Below, piece by piece: positions 1 to 8,008 of a DNA stretch of 64,000 bases. The stretch's first letter is position 1. Every line of letters begins with the position of its first letter. Below the pieces are notes generated by a model. That model made no database searches and was not told the origin of the DNA. It saw only the letters and a list, made by a program, of their open reading frames with translations. Source of the stretch: Halieaceae bacterium MED-G27 (GTDB taxonomy: Bacteria > Pseudomonadota > Gammaproteobacteria > Pseudomonadales > Halieaceae); NCBI GenBank assembly GCA_002456975.1, contig NTKA01000001.1, positions 1 through 64,000 of the forward strand, given 5' to 3'. Both the position numbers and the translations under genes were made by a program.

Positions 1-296
1 GCTCTGCCGAGGGCTGGATGAGCGCGGGGTTTAGGCGAGCACCGCTCGACGCCGGGCGAACGACCGAGGCTCTGCCGAGGGCTGGATGAGCGCGGGGTTT
101 AGGCGAGCACCGCTCGACGCCGGGCGAAAGACCGAGGCTCTGCCGAGGGCTGGATGAGCCCGGGGTTTCGACGAGCACCGCTCGACGCCGGGCGAACGAC
201 CGAGGCTCTGCCGAGGGCTGGATGAGCCCGGGGTTTCGACGAGCACTGCTCGGCGCCGGGTGAACGACCGAGGCTCTGCCGAGAGCTGGATGAGCC
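1..296. repeat. 68-bp tandem repeat, four full copies plus a partial fifth
   Basis: Units begin at 1, 69, 137, 205 and 273, each with gctctgccgag, and are exactly 68 bp. Copies 1 and 2 differ by one base. Copies 3 and 4 share the variant gcccggggtttcgacg in place of gcgcggggtttaggcg. Copy 5 breaks off after 24 bases, just before the terminator. The array probably continues left of the window. As 68 is not a multiple of three, the frame changes with every unit, so the open frames across it are not credible genes. I do not recognise the repeat family. Confidence 0.95.
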
Positions 297-302
297 AACT
301 AT

Positions 303-328
303 AAAGGCAGCGTAAGCTGCCTTTTTTA
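303..328 (-). terminator. Rho-independent terminator after the minus-strand hydrolase gene
   Basis: A perfect 9-bp stem (aaaggcagc / gctgccttt) closes a four-base loop. It has A residues on one side and a T run on the other, so it could work in both directions. It lies about 28 bases past the stop of the hydrolase gene at 356 and would end the long minus-strand operon. It also separates that operon from the repeat array. Confidence 0.85.
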
Positions 329-355
329 TGGGCAACGCCTGATGGGCGAAAAGAG

Positions 356-1567
356 CTATCCAGTAATATCAAACACCGCTCGAGTCAGGGCGTTAGAGGT
401 TTGGTAGAGCTCTCGAGGCTTGTGCATGCGATTGCACAGAAACGCGTAACCAACACCCCTCTCAGGATCGCCAAAGGCTACGCTCCCGCCTATGCCGCAA
501 TGACCAAATATCCGCGCTGGGTGCTTATCGCGTCCAATCGTGGTCATACCCAAACCGAGGTCAAAGCCTACGCCGTAGCGAATGGCTTCGTTAAAAAGCA
601 CGGTATCCGGCCCCTCGGATAACGGTTGCAGGCCAAAATCCAACGTGCTCTTTGTCATCAATCGTTTCCCGTCTCGCTCACAGCCTGTGCTTAAGATACC
701 AAACAGTTTCGCTAGGGCACTCGCGGTGCTGTGCCCATTGGCAGACGGGACTTCAGCTTTGCGCCATTCATCGGAATTCACCTCATTGGCATCACTAGAA
801 CGCATGGCAAACGCTACTTTGAAGTCGTCGGTGCGCAAAAAAGCCTTGAGCTTTCGCAGCTGCTCAGAGAGTAAAAAATCGGGGGTCATGGCGATCGCCG
901 TCATCAACCAGCCACCGGGTCTAACGTCTTGAGATATATCCGCACATCGTGAGATGTCTGAGTCCTCTAATCCGATTTTTAAATCGAGACCAAAAGGTTG
1001 CGCGATTTCCTCAGCGACGTATTGACCCACCGAGCGGCCATCAACTCGTCGGATAATTTCGCCGGCCAGCCAGCCAAAGGTCAAAGCGTGGTATCCCTGA
1101 GAGGTTCCCGGCGCTCGCAACGGTGCTTGTGAAGCCAAAGCGTCGGTCCAAGCTGTCCAGTCCCTGAAGTCATAGTGCGGGACCCCACCCCGAATCCCAT
1201 GCATCCCCGCTCGGTGACAGAGAAAATCACAGACCTTAGTGTTCTCCTTGCCTTCACACCCATACTCGGGCCAGTAATCTGACACCGGTCTGTCGATATC
1301 GAGCTTGCCCTCGTCGATTAACATGAGAATACAAGTCGCGATGATGGCCTTGGTAGTGGAGTAGATATTGACGAGAGTATCTTCGACCCAAAGCTCATCC
1401 GACCCCTGCTTTTTCAATCCACCCCATAAATTGACCACCATCTCACCTTGATACTCGATAGCAACCGAGGCTCCGGTATCGAATCCGCTCGCGATCGCTT
1501 GGATGAACTGCTTCTCAACGGCACTAAAACGAGGATCGCAATAGCCCTCGATATGGGGTGTGGTCAT
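356..1567 (-). CDS. Serine hydrolase of the beta-lactamase/class C (EstB-like) family
   Basis: The 403-residue protein has the SxxK motif of serine beta-lactamase-fold hydrolases (S70-T-T-K73, after NIY) and a Tyr-containing second motif, Y159-H160. This is the pattern of the beta-lactamase-related esterase/peptidase family (Pfam Beta-lactamase), not of a clinical beta-lactamase. No signal peptide is visible, so it is probably cytoplasmic. It is the last gene of the minus-strand run from the acyl-CoA carboxylase genes, 83 bases after a crotonase gene. A role in hydrolysing an ester or thioester product of that pathway is inference; the substrate cannot be read from sequence. The fold call is firm. 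Confidence 0.85.
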   Translation of the reverse strand: MTTPHIEGYCDPRFSAVEKQFIQAIASGFDTGASVAIEYQGEMVVNLWGGLKKQGSDELWVEDTLVNIYSTTKAIIATCILMLIDEGKLDIDRPVSDYWPEYGCEGKENTKVCDFLCHRAGMHGIRGGVPHYDFRDWTAWTDALASQAPLRAPGTSQGYHALTFGWLAGEIIRRVDGRSVGQYVAEEIAQPFGLDLKIGLEDSDISRCADISQDVRPGGWLMTAIAMTPDFLLSEQLRKLKAFLRTDDFKVAFAMRSSDANEVNSDEWRKAEVPSANGHSTASALAKLFGILSTGCERDGKRLMTKSTLDFGLQPLSEGPDTVLFNEAIRYGVGFDLGLGMTTIGRDKHPARIFGHCGIGGSVAFGDPERGVGYAFLCNRMHKPRELYQTSNALTRAVFDITG

Positions 1568-1650
1568 GGAATTTATCCGTCTGTTTTTTCTTAGGATGGG
1601 TGCGATTGAATGGGTTATTCAAAAGCCACTACCCGGTTCTACGGCAAATA

Positions 1651-2454
1651 CTAATGGCCGGTTGTATGTGGCGCTCGCTTCTCAATAAATGCAGCGATGC
1701 TTTCACGAAAATCATCACTTCTCGCCGCTAAAATCCATTGATCGGAGTCCATATGCATCACAGCATCGCTCAGCGCTAATGCATACTGGTTGATACTCCG
1801 TTTGATCATCTGAACTGCAACAGGCGGCAGAGCGGCATATTTTGCGGCCCAAGCAGCTACCGCTGTTTTCAAGTCATCGGGCGCACAGACCTCGTCAATC
1901 ATTCCCCACTCGCTCAGTATCGAAGCCTCGATGAGATCACCCGACATAATCAGTTGCTTTGCTCGCGACAATCCCAATTGCTCGACAAACAGCGGCACCG
2001 CATGCCACATAAGGTTCATACCCACCTTGACCTCGCCCAACCCAAGACGCGTGGTGGAGTCAGCAATACGGAAATCACAAGCAGCGGCAATACAGGCTCC
2101 GCCTCCCGTGGCTATCCCTTTCAATTCACAGATGGTTGGCTGATGCATCGATCTGATAGCCTGAAGCATGGTTTGACCTAACTCGGCATCACGACGAGCC
2201 CGCAACAGGGATCCATCGGTTTCCATCGAGCCCACCTCTTTGAGATCGGCACCCACCGAAAAGTCTTCACCCTCGGCAGAAAAAATAACGGCTCTTAAAT
2301 CCTCGCGATCGGACACCCTGGCAGCCACTGCCGTAAGGTCTTGCAACATTTGACGATTTAATGCGTTGCGTCGATCGGCTCTACTCAGGGCGACTTCGGC
2401 AACATCGCTATCAATGCGCACTGTGATCAGAGAGGTCCCTAGTTCCAACGCCAT
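1651..2454 (-). CDS. Enoyl-CoA hydratase/isomerase (crotonase) family protein
   Basis: This 267-residue protein is a single crotonase domain of normal family length. The oxyanion-hole region VGADLKEV (around residues 67-74) and the second Gly-rich stretch GIATGGGACIAAACD (around 113-127) are present. Crotonases hydrate or isomerise the double bond of acyl-CoA esters in the cytoplasm. A strong ribosome-binding site (ggaggag) precedes the ATG. It is the second crotonase of the operon, the other lying between the carboxylase subunit genes. The two differ considerably, so they probably act on different acyl-CoA intermediates. Exact substrate unknown. Confidence 0.88.
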   Translation of the reverse strand: MALELGTSLITVRIDSDVAEVALSRADRRNALNRQMLQDLTAVAARVSDREDLRAVIFSAEGEDFSVGADLKEVGSMETDGSLLRARRDAELGQTMLQAIRSMHQPTICELKGIATGGGACIAAACDFRIADSTTRLGLGEVKVGMNLMWHAVPLFVEQLGLSRAKQLIMSGDLIEASILSEWGMIDEVCAPDDLKTAVAAWAAKYAALPPVAVQMIKRSINQYALALSDAVMHMDSDQWILAARSDDFRESIAAFIEKRAPHTTGH

Positions 2455-2520
2455 GCTGATACTCCTCCAACTTTCGAATGCACTATGCCAGATCCCTGCG
2501 TCGTAACCAGCGCGAGAGTC

Positions 2521-3273
2521 CTATTTTTGGTCAACGAGATACTGGCGTACCCGGTTGCTGATCAGGTCAAGATCGACACCGGCTTCAATGCCATGAAGGC
2601 TCGAGCAGACGTTAAACGATGCGGGCGGACTTAGTTGCGCACTCCGATAAAACATCAATAAGTCCCGATCTTCCTCCATGAGCCCCACCAATAAGTCTGT
2701 GCTCATGGCAGCAGCCTTGTGTTCAAGGTCAAAATCAGCCATCGGATGAAGTGCTTTGAGTAGTTTGGGTCCAACAACTTGGGGGGCAATGTGGTCCACG
2801 TCGATGCGCTGGATGATCGACTGCGTGGTATGGATCAAGAAATCTAAAATCGGTGAGGCTTTGGCAAACATCATGAAGGCGTTATGAGGTTGCCGTTTTA
2901 CTTCAAGCTTCCCGCGTTTATTGCGTTGCAGCCAACACTCGGCTCCGAGTAATGAGTGCTCAGGCATCGATGGCGACCAATCGCGATCAATAATCAGCGT
3001 GTCTGCATCGAGCCAGATGACAGCATCAGCCCCCTGCTCCAGCAAGTTCCGGAGGTGCAGTAAGCGAGCGAGGTCACTCAAAATAGGCCCTCTTCCGGTT
3101 AATTTCTCGCGATACCAATCCGGCAAAATATCGAAAAATCGATCGTCTAAGCAGAAATAGTCGAAGGACTTGGAGTTAGCCCAACTCTCTACACCATTGA
3201 GACAGGAGGAGACCCATGCAGGCCTCTGAGGCGAGCAAGACTGCAAAACCGTGATAGAAGGCGCGTTTATCAA
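2521..3273 (-). CDS. DXD-motif glycosyltransferase-like protein
   Basis: About 250 residues when read from the TTG that overlaps the stop of the upstream gene. A longer GTG start at 3330 would overlap that gene by 61 bases, and its extra residues look unlike the family. The segment LSDLARLLHLRNLL followed by VIWLDAD (D89-A-D91) is the signature of sugar-nucleotide-binding DXD glycosyltransferases of the capsule/GT32-like type, where the Asp pair binds the metal and nucleotide sugar. No membrane segment or signal peptide is seen. A glycosyltransferase inside an acyl-CoA operon is unexpected. The assignment rests on the motif region; donor and acceptor are unknown, and the start codon is uncertain. 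Confidence 0.65.
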   Translation of the reverse strand: MINAPSITVLQSCSPQRPAWVSSCLNGVESWANSKSFDYFCLDDRFFDILPDWYREKLTGRGPILSDLARLLHLRNLLEQGADAVIWLDADTLIIDRDWSPSMPEHSLLGAECWLQRNKRGKLEVKRQPHNAFMMFAKASPILDFLIHTTQSIIQRIDVDHIAPQVVGPKLLKALHPMADFDLEHKAAAMSTDLLVGLMEEDRDLLMFYRSAQLSPPASFNVCSSLHGIEAGVDLDLISNRVRQYLVDQK

Positions 3274-4067
3274 TCGGCTTTGAAGCGCGAACCGGGCTCG
3301 GGAGGTGGATTGGCACCGCCGGCGAAGCACTGAGCGACCGCCATCCAGCGCTTGGCGGGTTCCCCATCGACATTAAGAGAGGTATCCAGAATATTCCGGG
3401 TTTGGGTGACAACACGCGCAAACTCGACGGCGCTCCCTCGAATGCGGTTGTCATCTTGCCGCTCCCCATACGTCCAGACCTCGCCGCTTGGCGAAAGGAG
3501 CTCAACATAGGGTGTGGGTTCTGGCGGGTTTTCGCCGCGAACCTTGAAGGTCCAGCCGTAGGTGTTGATGCCAAGCACGACGATATTTCTGATTCGATCG
3601 TCTTCCACTCGGTCGGCACCTAAAACATCAAACACCTCCTGACCATGAGCCCAAGTCTCCATTTGTCGAGCCGAAATCGCAGAGCGTGCACTCATGCTTG
3701 GCCCCGCCCAAGGCACACGACTACTGGGATCCATGGCCTGATAGGTGGCGGCTGCCTCCTTAGCAAGTTCATACCACTGCTGACCTAGAGCAGTTCCTGA
3801 GAGGCCATCAAAATACTGTTTCTCAAAACTGGGCAACGTGCCGCCCTTGCCCAAATGGTCCGCCACCGGCTGAAAAAAGGCCTGAAATGCCGACTCACCT
3901 TCGGCAGCCACTTGCACCGCCTTGTTCCAAAAATGGAGATGCCGGATGACATCGTTGATCGTCCAATCTTTGAACTGAGTGACCCGATCAAAGTCCGCGT
4001 CGCTCAAATCGTGAAGCAACGATTCCAGGGTCGCGCTCTCAGCCAGAAAGTCAGTGGCTTGTTGCAT
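3270..4067 (-). CDS. TIGR03084-type metal-binding protein, DinB/maleylpyruvate-isomerase fold
   Basis: The 265-residue protein begins with the four-helix DinB/MDMPI domain. Candidate metal ligands are visible in IRHLHFWNK (H43 or H45) and METWAHGQE (E137, H141), the usual H...E...H triad. The layout matches the TIGR03084 group of mycothiol-dependent maleylpyruvate isomerase relatives, best known in actinobacteria. A strong ribosome-binding site (ggagggag) precedes the ATG. The start overlaps the 3' end of the flavoprotein gene by 17 bases, implying translational coupling. Its reaction is unknown. Gammaproteobacteria do not generally make mycothiol, so another thiol or a non-thiol reaction is likely (inference). 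Confidence 0.75.
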   Translation of the reverse strand: MQQATDFLAESATLESLLHDLSDADFDRVTQFKDWTINDVIRHLHFWNKAVQVAAEGESAFQAFFQPVADHLGKGGTLPSFEKQYFDGLSGTALGQQWYELAKEAAATYQAMDPSSRVPWAGPSMSARSAISARQMETWAHGQEVFDVLGADRVEDDRIRNIVVLGINTYGWTFKVRGENPPEPTPYVELLSPSGEVWTYGERQDDNRIRGSAVEFARVVTQTRNILDTSLNVDGEPAKRWMAVAQCFAGGANPPPEPGSRFKAD

Positions 4068-5214
4068 CGTTCACTCCCTCCACAAAAGCTGATATGCGGC
4101 CGTAGGCCTCGACAAAGTCATTCTTGAAATCGAGCATGACATCGGCCACCGATTGCTCAGCGTTCATCAGACCTACCGCCTGCCCTACCCAATAGGTAGC
4201 CAGTGCTGCAGCGCCGTCATGACCAGCTTCTGTCATCTTATCGACCTTGCGCAGCGCAGGCTCCGATACTAAGGTTTGCAGCGGCATTGGCAGCGGCTCG
4301 GGCGCCCCATCGCTTTCCCAGGCGTCGGTCCACCCCGAACGAAGTTGCCGGGATGGTTTACCGGTTCTCAAACGCGCTCGCACAGTGTCGCTGGCGGTTG
4401 CTTCGAGCATTTTACGTTTTACCGTTGGAGTGGTCTCGGCCTCTGTAGTGGTTAACCAAACACTGCCACACCAGGCTCCAGCGGCGCCCATGGTCATCGC
4501 TGCCGCCATTTGCTCGCCGGTCGCAATACCACCAGCTGCAAGTACCGGCACCGATAAGTTGTGTTTTTGAAGCGCCCGACAGACCTCAGGCACCAGCACC
4601 ATGGTGCTTACGGCACCACAATGACCACCAGCTTCACCACCGGCCGCGATCAGTAAATCAACCCCAGCCCTTGCTTGATTCAAAGCGTGATTAACCGTAC
4701 CGACTAGGGCCCCAACCTTTATGCCATGCGCGCGCGCAAAGTCGAACATTGCGGGCGGCGGGACGCCTAGTGCATTAACCAGTAACGCTACGGGAAACTC
4801 TGCCGCCACCTCGAGCATGGCATTGGTTTTCTGGCCCTGAATATTATGCGTGAACATGAGATCATAATTGCGATCAGCGGCAAGATCTGAGATATCGATA
4901 CCTTGTGAGCTCAAAATAGAATCCGCAAATTCGAGATGGCTATCTGGAACCATGCTGATGAGTTCGGCGTCGCTGATATTTTGGTCCTTACCCACTGCGG
5001 CATTGGGAACAATGAGGTCAAGGCCAAATGGTCTGCCACCACAGTGCGCTTCAATCCATTCGAGGTCGACCCGCAGTTGTTCGGGCGTCAGCTCGACTGC
5101 TCCGAATACACCAAAACCACCATTTCGCGAGACAGCCGCCACCACATCGCGACAATGACTGAAGGCGAACAGCGGAAAATCAATATCAAAGGTGTCAGTG
5201 AGTGCCGATATCAC
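4051..5214 (-). CDS. Nitronate monooxygenase / 2-nitropropane dioxygenase-like flavoprotein
   Basis: The 387-residue protein has the FMN-binding TIM barrel of the NMO family. It opens with the substrate-side segment FPLFAFSH and carries LIAAGGEAGGHCG (around 190-203), where the His matches the NMO catalytic position, and the phosphate-binding LAAGGIATGEQ. Family members oxidise nitronates with O2, but many homologues in CoA operons have no proven nitroalkane role and may be enoyl reductase-like. The start is a GTG overlapping the TGA of the carboxylase alpha gene (GTGA). The last 17 bases overlap the next gene. Family call is strong; function in this pathway is unknown. Confidence 0.82.
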   Translation of the reverse strand: MISALTDTFDIDFPLFAFSHCRDVVAAVSRNGGFGVFGAVELTPEQLRVDLEWIEAHCGGRPFGLDLIVPNAAVGKDQNISDAELISMVPDSHLEFADSILSSQGIDISDLAADRNYDLMFTHNIQGQKTNAMLEVAAEFPVALLVNALGVPPPAMFDFARAHGIKVGALVGTVNHALNQARAGVDLLIAAGGEAGGHCGAVSTMVLVPEVCRALQKHNLSVPVLAAGGIATGEQMAAAMTMGAAGAWCGSVWLTTTEAETTPTVKRKMLEATASDTVRARLRTGKPSRQLRSGWTDAWESDGAPEPLPMPLQTLVSEPALRKVDKMTEAGHDGAAALATYWVGQAVGLMNAEQSVADVMLDFKNDFVEAYGRISAFVEGVNDATSH

Positions 5215-7199
5215 TCCTCGAGCTCCAACGTCATAATCAAGTCGCCAGCACCAATTTGTTTGCCGGCCTCTGCGCCGATATCGACCACTGTACCGTCTGC
5301 TGGTGCGGTAATTTCGTGTTGCATCTTCATGGCCTCAAGCACAGCCAATCGCTGCCCTTTAGAAACCGATTGACCCGCTTCCACTTCGATCGCCAGCAAT
5401 TGACCATGCATTGGTGCAGCGATATTGCCCCCACCTGCCGCTTCCTCGCTCTCGGGTGGCACACGTGCCGCATCGACCAGCGTGCAAGCTCTATGGTCTG
5501 ATGCAAGATGGATGGTGGCGGGTGCTTGAGCTAGAAATCGATACCGCGACGCTAGGCCGTTTATCGACAGCTGTGCATTATCCTCATCCATATCGAGCAC
5601 CTCGACATCTGCAGACTCCTCGCCCATCTGTACGCGATATTGACCTAGGCAAATCGCGTTCAGCCGAACATCGATCGTCGATTCGTCAGCCATATACTGT
5701 CGGATATCGACGGTGCCACCGTTCGATGCCCAATCCAACAACTCGGGATGCACTGAGGCCGACTGGGCATGGTGGCTTTCCATCGCGATCACATGCTGAA
5801 TAGTCGCTGCGGCAGCTAATTCAGTCGTTGCAATAGGCACTGGTGTGAAGGCGTCTCCGTAGTAATCGCCGATAAATGCTGTGGTTGCTTCGCCGCTGAC
5901 AAAATCGGGTTTGGCCAGCACGTCGATTAAGAAATCGCGATTATTGGCAGGGCCGAATAACACTGATTGCTCGAGTGCTGCTTTTAAGGTCATTCGTGCA
6001 TCTTCGCGTGTATCACCGTAGGCAATGATCTTTGCCACCATGGCGTCGTAAAACGGAGTGACCTCGTCTCCCGACTCAACCCCTGAATCCACTCTGATAC
6101 CGGGCATATCGGGGACATCGAAAAGATCGATTGCACCGGTACTCGGCAAAAAGCCGGTGGCGGGGTCTTCAGCGTATAGCCGCACTTCGATGGCGTGTCC
6201 GAATAAATCAATATCATCTTGCTCTGCGGGTAGTGTCTCCCCTCTTGCCACCCGAATCTGCCATTCCACAAGGTCGAAGCCTGTGACCAATTCTGTCACT
6301 GGGTGCTCCACCTGCAATCGGGTGTTCATCTCAAGAAAGTAAAACGCCCCTGCTGCGTCGAGTAGGAACTCCACGGTTCCAGCACCGACATAATTCACTG
6401 CTTTCGCGGCATCGATAGCAGCTTGGCCCATCGCCTCGCGAAGCTCAGGCGTCATCACGGGGCAGGGTGACTCCTCAACAACCTTTTGATGTCTGCGCTG
6501 GATAGAGCAATCCCGCTCCCCCAAGTGGACGGTGTTGCCGTGCTTGTCAGCAAACACTTGAATCTCGACGTGACGAGGTCTCAGCACAGCCTTTTCGATA
6601 ATTAATTCGCTAGATCCAAACGCGTTTTCGGCCTCCGATTGCGCGATGCCGATGGCCGATTCGAGATCTGCTACGTCATCGACTAGTCGCATCCCTCGAC
6701 CACCACCACCTGCGGCGGCCTTTACCATCACCGGCATGCCGATGGCTTGTGCCTCAGCGACCAATGTCACCACTGCCTGATCCTCACCTTGATAACCGGG
6801 AACGCATGGCACGCCCGCTGCTAGCATCGCACGCTTGGCCTTCGCCTTGTCGCCCATGACATCGATCGCTGCATTAGGCGGTCCGATAAACTCAATACCC
6901 GCCTCTTCGCAAGCAGCAGCAAAACTCTGATTTTCAGACAAGAAACCATAGCCCGGATGAATACAGTCAGCCCCGGTCTTAGCTGCAGCCGAAAGGATCG
7001 CAGCTGTCTGTAAATAGGACTCGCCCACAGGAGCGGGTCCAATACAAACCGACTGATCAGCGACACGCACATGTAGCGCATCAGCGTCAGCCTCGGAGTA
7101 GACGGCAACTGTCTTGAGGCCCATTGCCTTGGCGGTACGCATCACTCGAGCGGCGATCTCTCCGCGATTAGCAACCAACAAAGTGGTCAACGTTTTCAT
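5211..7199 (-). CDS. Biotin-dependent acyl-CoA carboxylase alpha subunit (biotin carboxylase + biotinyl carrier)
   Basis: The 662-residue protein holds a biotin carboxylase domain (about 1-450) and a C-terminal biotinyl domain. The ATP-grasp Gly-rich loop KAAAGGGGRGMR and the EMNTRLQVEHPVTE catalytic segment are visible. The biotinylation motif is EAMKM, with the attached Lys at about residue 625. It carboxylates biotin with bicarbonate and ATP, and the partner beta subunit (8009-9631) passes the carboxyl group to an acyl-CoA. Length and architecture fit methylcrotonyl-, geranyl- and propionyl-CoA carboxylase alpha chains. The flanking crotonase favours a methylcrotonyl/geranyl-type pathway (inference). 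Its ATG overlaps the TAA of the crotonase gene by one base. Confidence 0.93.
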   Translation of the reverse strand: MKTLTTLLVANRGEIAARVMRTAKAMGLKTVAVYSEADADALHVRVADQSVCIGPAPVGESYLQTAAILSAAAKTGADCIHPGYGFLSENQSFAAACEEAGIEFIGPPNAAIDVMGDKAKAKRAMLAAGVPCVPGYQGEDQAVVTLVAEAQAIGMPVMVKAAAGGGGRGMRLVDDVADLESAIGIAQSEAENAFGSSELIIEKAVLRPRHVEIQVFADKHGNTVHLGERDCSIQRRHQKVVEESPCPVMTPELREAMGQAAIDAAKAVNYVGAGTVEFLLDAAGAFYFLEMNTRLQVEHPVTELVTGFDLVEWQIRVARGETLPAEQDDIDLFGHAIEVRLYAEDPATGFLPSTGAIDLFDVPDMPGIRVDSGVESGDEVTPFYDAMVAKIIAYGDTREDARMTLKAALEQSVLFGPANNRDFLIDVLAKPDFVSGEATTAFIGDYYGDAFTPVPIATTELAAAATIQHVIAMESHHAQSASVHPELLDWASNGGTVDIRQYMADESTIDVRLNAICLGQYRVQMGEESADVEVLDMDEDNAQLSINGLASRYRFLAQAPATIHLASDHRACTLVDAARVPPESEEAAGGGNIAAPMHGQLLAIEVEAGQSVSKGQRLAVLEAMKMQHEITAPADGTVVDIGAEAGKQIGAGDLIMTLELEE

Positions 7200-8005
7200 T
7201 ATTGTGACTCCCTAAACCAAAAAGGCCGACGTTTCTCTAAAAATGATGCCACCCCTTCCCTGCCTTCATCACTTTGTAAGCAGGCGCTAAAGTTCTCTGC
7301 GGCAAACGCCACTCGCTGGTCACCTTCGACCCCCTGCAAACCTCTTATTAAACGCTTGCACGCAGCGACTGCACCGGGCGCGCATTCGAGCACAGCACCG
7401 ATAATCTGTTGTTCGGCCTCGTTAAGCAATGATGGGTCATCCACTACCTGATCCAAGACACCGAGGGCTGCTGCCTCTGCCCCATCGAACTTTGCAGCTG
7501 TCAGCATCAAACGTCTACCGGTCGAGTAACCACATTTCTGTAACACATAAAACGCGATCTGAGCCGGTGTGATGCCGATGCGAGTCTCTGAAAATCCGAA
7601 CTTGGCGTCCGATAAGCCCACCGTGACATCGCAACAACAGGCAAGACCCAATCCGCCGGCCATAGCCGCACCCTCAATGACGGCTATGGTCACCTGTGGC
7701 AAAGCTTCCAACTGAGCCAGCACCGACCCTATGTTTGAGCTGGTCTTGATGGCATCGTCAGCAGCACCGTTGGCCAATGCCTGAAAGCCTTTGAGGTCAC
7801 CTCCGGCACAAAAGAAGCCGCCGCGTCCACGCAAGGTGACTCCGCGTATATCGGGGCGATGTGCGATTGCATCAAACACCAAAGCGAGGTCACTGATAAC
7901 TTCATCGGTCAGCGGATTTCGACGTTCGGGCTGGTTAAACCATACGGTTAACCATTTATTATTCAGCTCGGGCACGACAGAGCAGGTTATTGGAAGGGTT
8001 GTCAT
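7199..8005 (-). CDS. Enoyl-CoA hydratase between carboxylase subunits (AtuE/LiuC-like)
   Basis: The 268-residue crotonase has FCAGGDLKGF (oxyanion hole) and MAGGLGLACCCD. It lies exactly between the carboxylase beta and alpha genes. In leucine (liu) and citronellol (atu) degradation a dedicated hydratase sits there and hydrates the glutaconyl-CoA product of the carboxylase. The stretch SETRIGITPAQIAFYV resembles, from memory, AtuE-type isohexenylglutaconyl-CoA hydratases more than LiuC, but this cannot be settled by eye. The ATG at 8005 is preferred over the in-frame GTG one codon upstream because gagg lies at suitable spacing before it. Confidence 0.85.
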   Translation of the reverse strand: MTTLPITCSVVPELNNKWLTVWFNQPERRNPLTDEVISDLALVFDAIAHRPDIRGVTLRGRGGFFCAGGDLKGFQALANGAADDAIKTSSNIGSVLAQLEALPQVTIAVIEGAAMAGGLGLACCCDVTVGLSDAKFGFSETRIGITPAQIAFYVLQKCGYSTGRRLMLTAAKFDGAEAAALGVLDQVVDDPSLLNEAEQQIIGAVLECAPGAVAACKRLIRGLQGVEGDQRVAFAAENFSACLQSDEGREGVASFLEKRRPFWFRESQ

Positions 8006-8008
8006 CAC

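Noticed and set aside
1-296. CRISPR array
   Set aside because: The repeats are direct and contiguous with no unique spacers, so this is a tandem repeat, not CRISPR.
31-372. Open reading frames across the repeat array on the minus strand, with repetitive Arg/Ser/Pro-rich translation
   Set aside because: The 68-bp unit is not a multiple of three, so the frame shifts in each copy. The translation is a composition artefact of a GC-rich repeat, and the frame overlaps the terminator.
356-1567. Antibiotic-resistance beta-lactamase
   Set aside because: The SxxK motif is present, but there is no signal peptide, and the second motif and context fit an EstB-like hydrolase of a catabolic operon.
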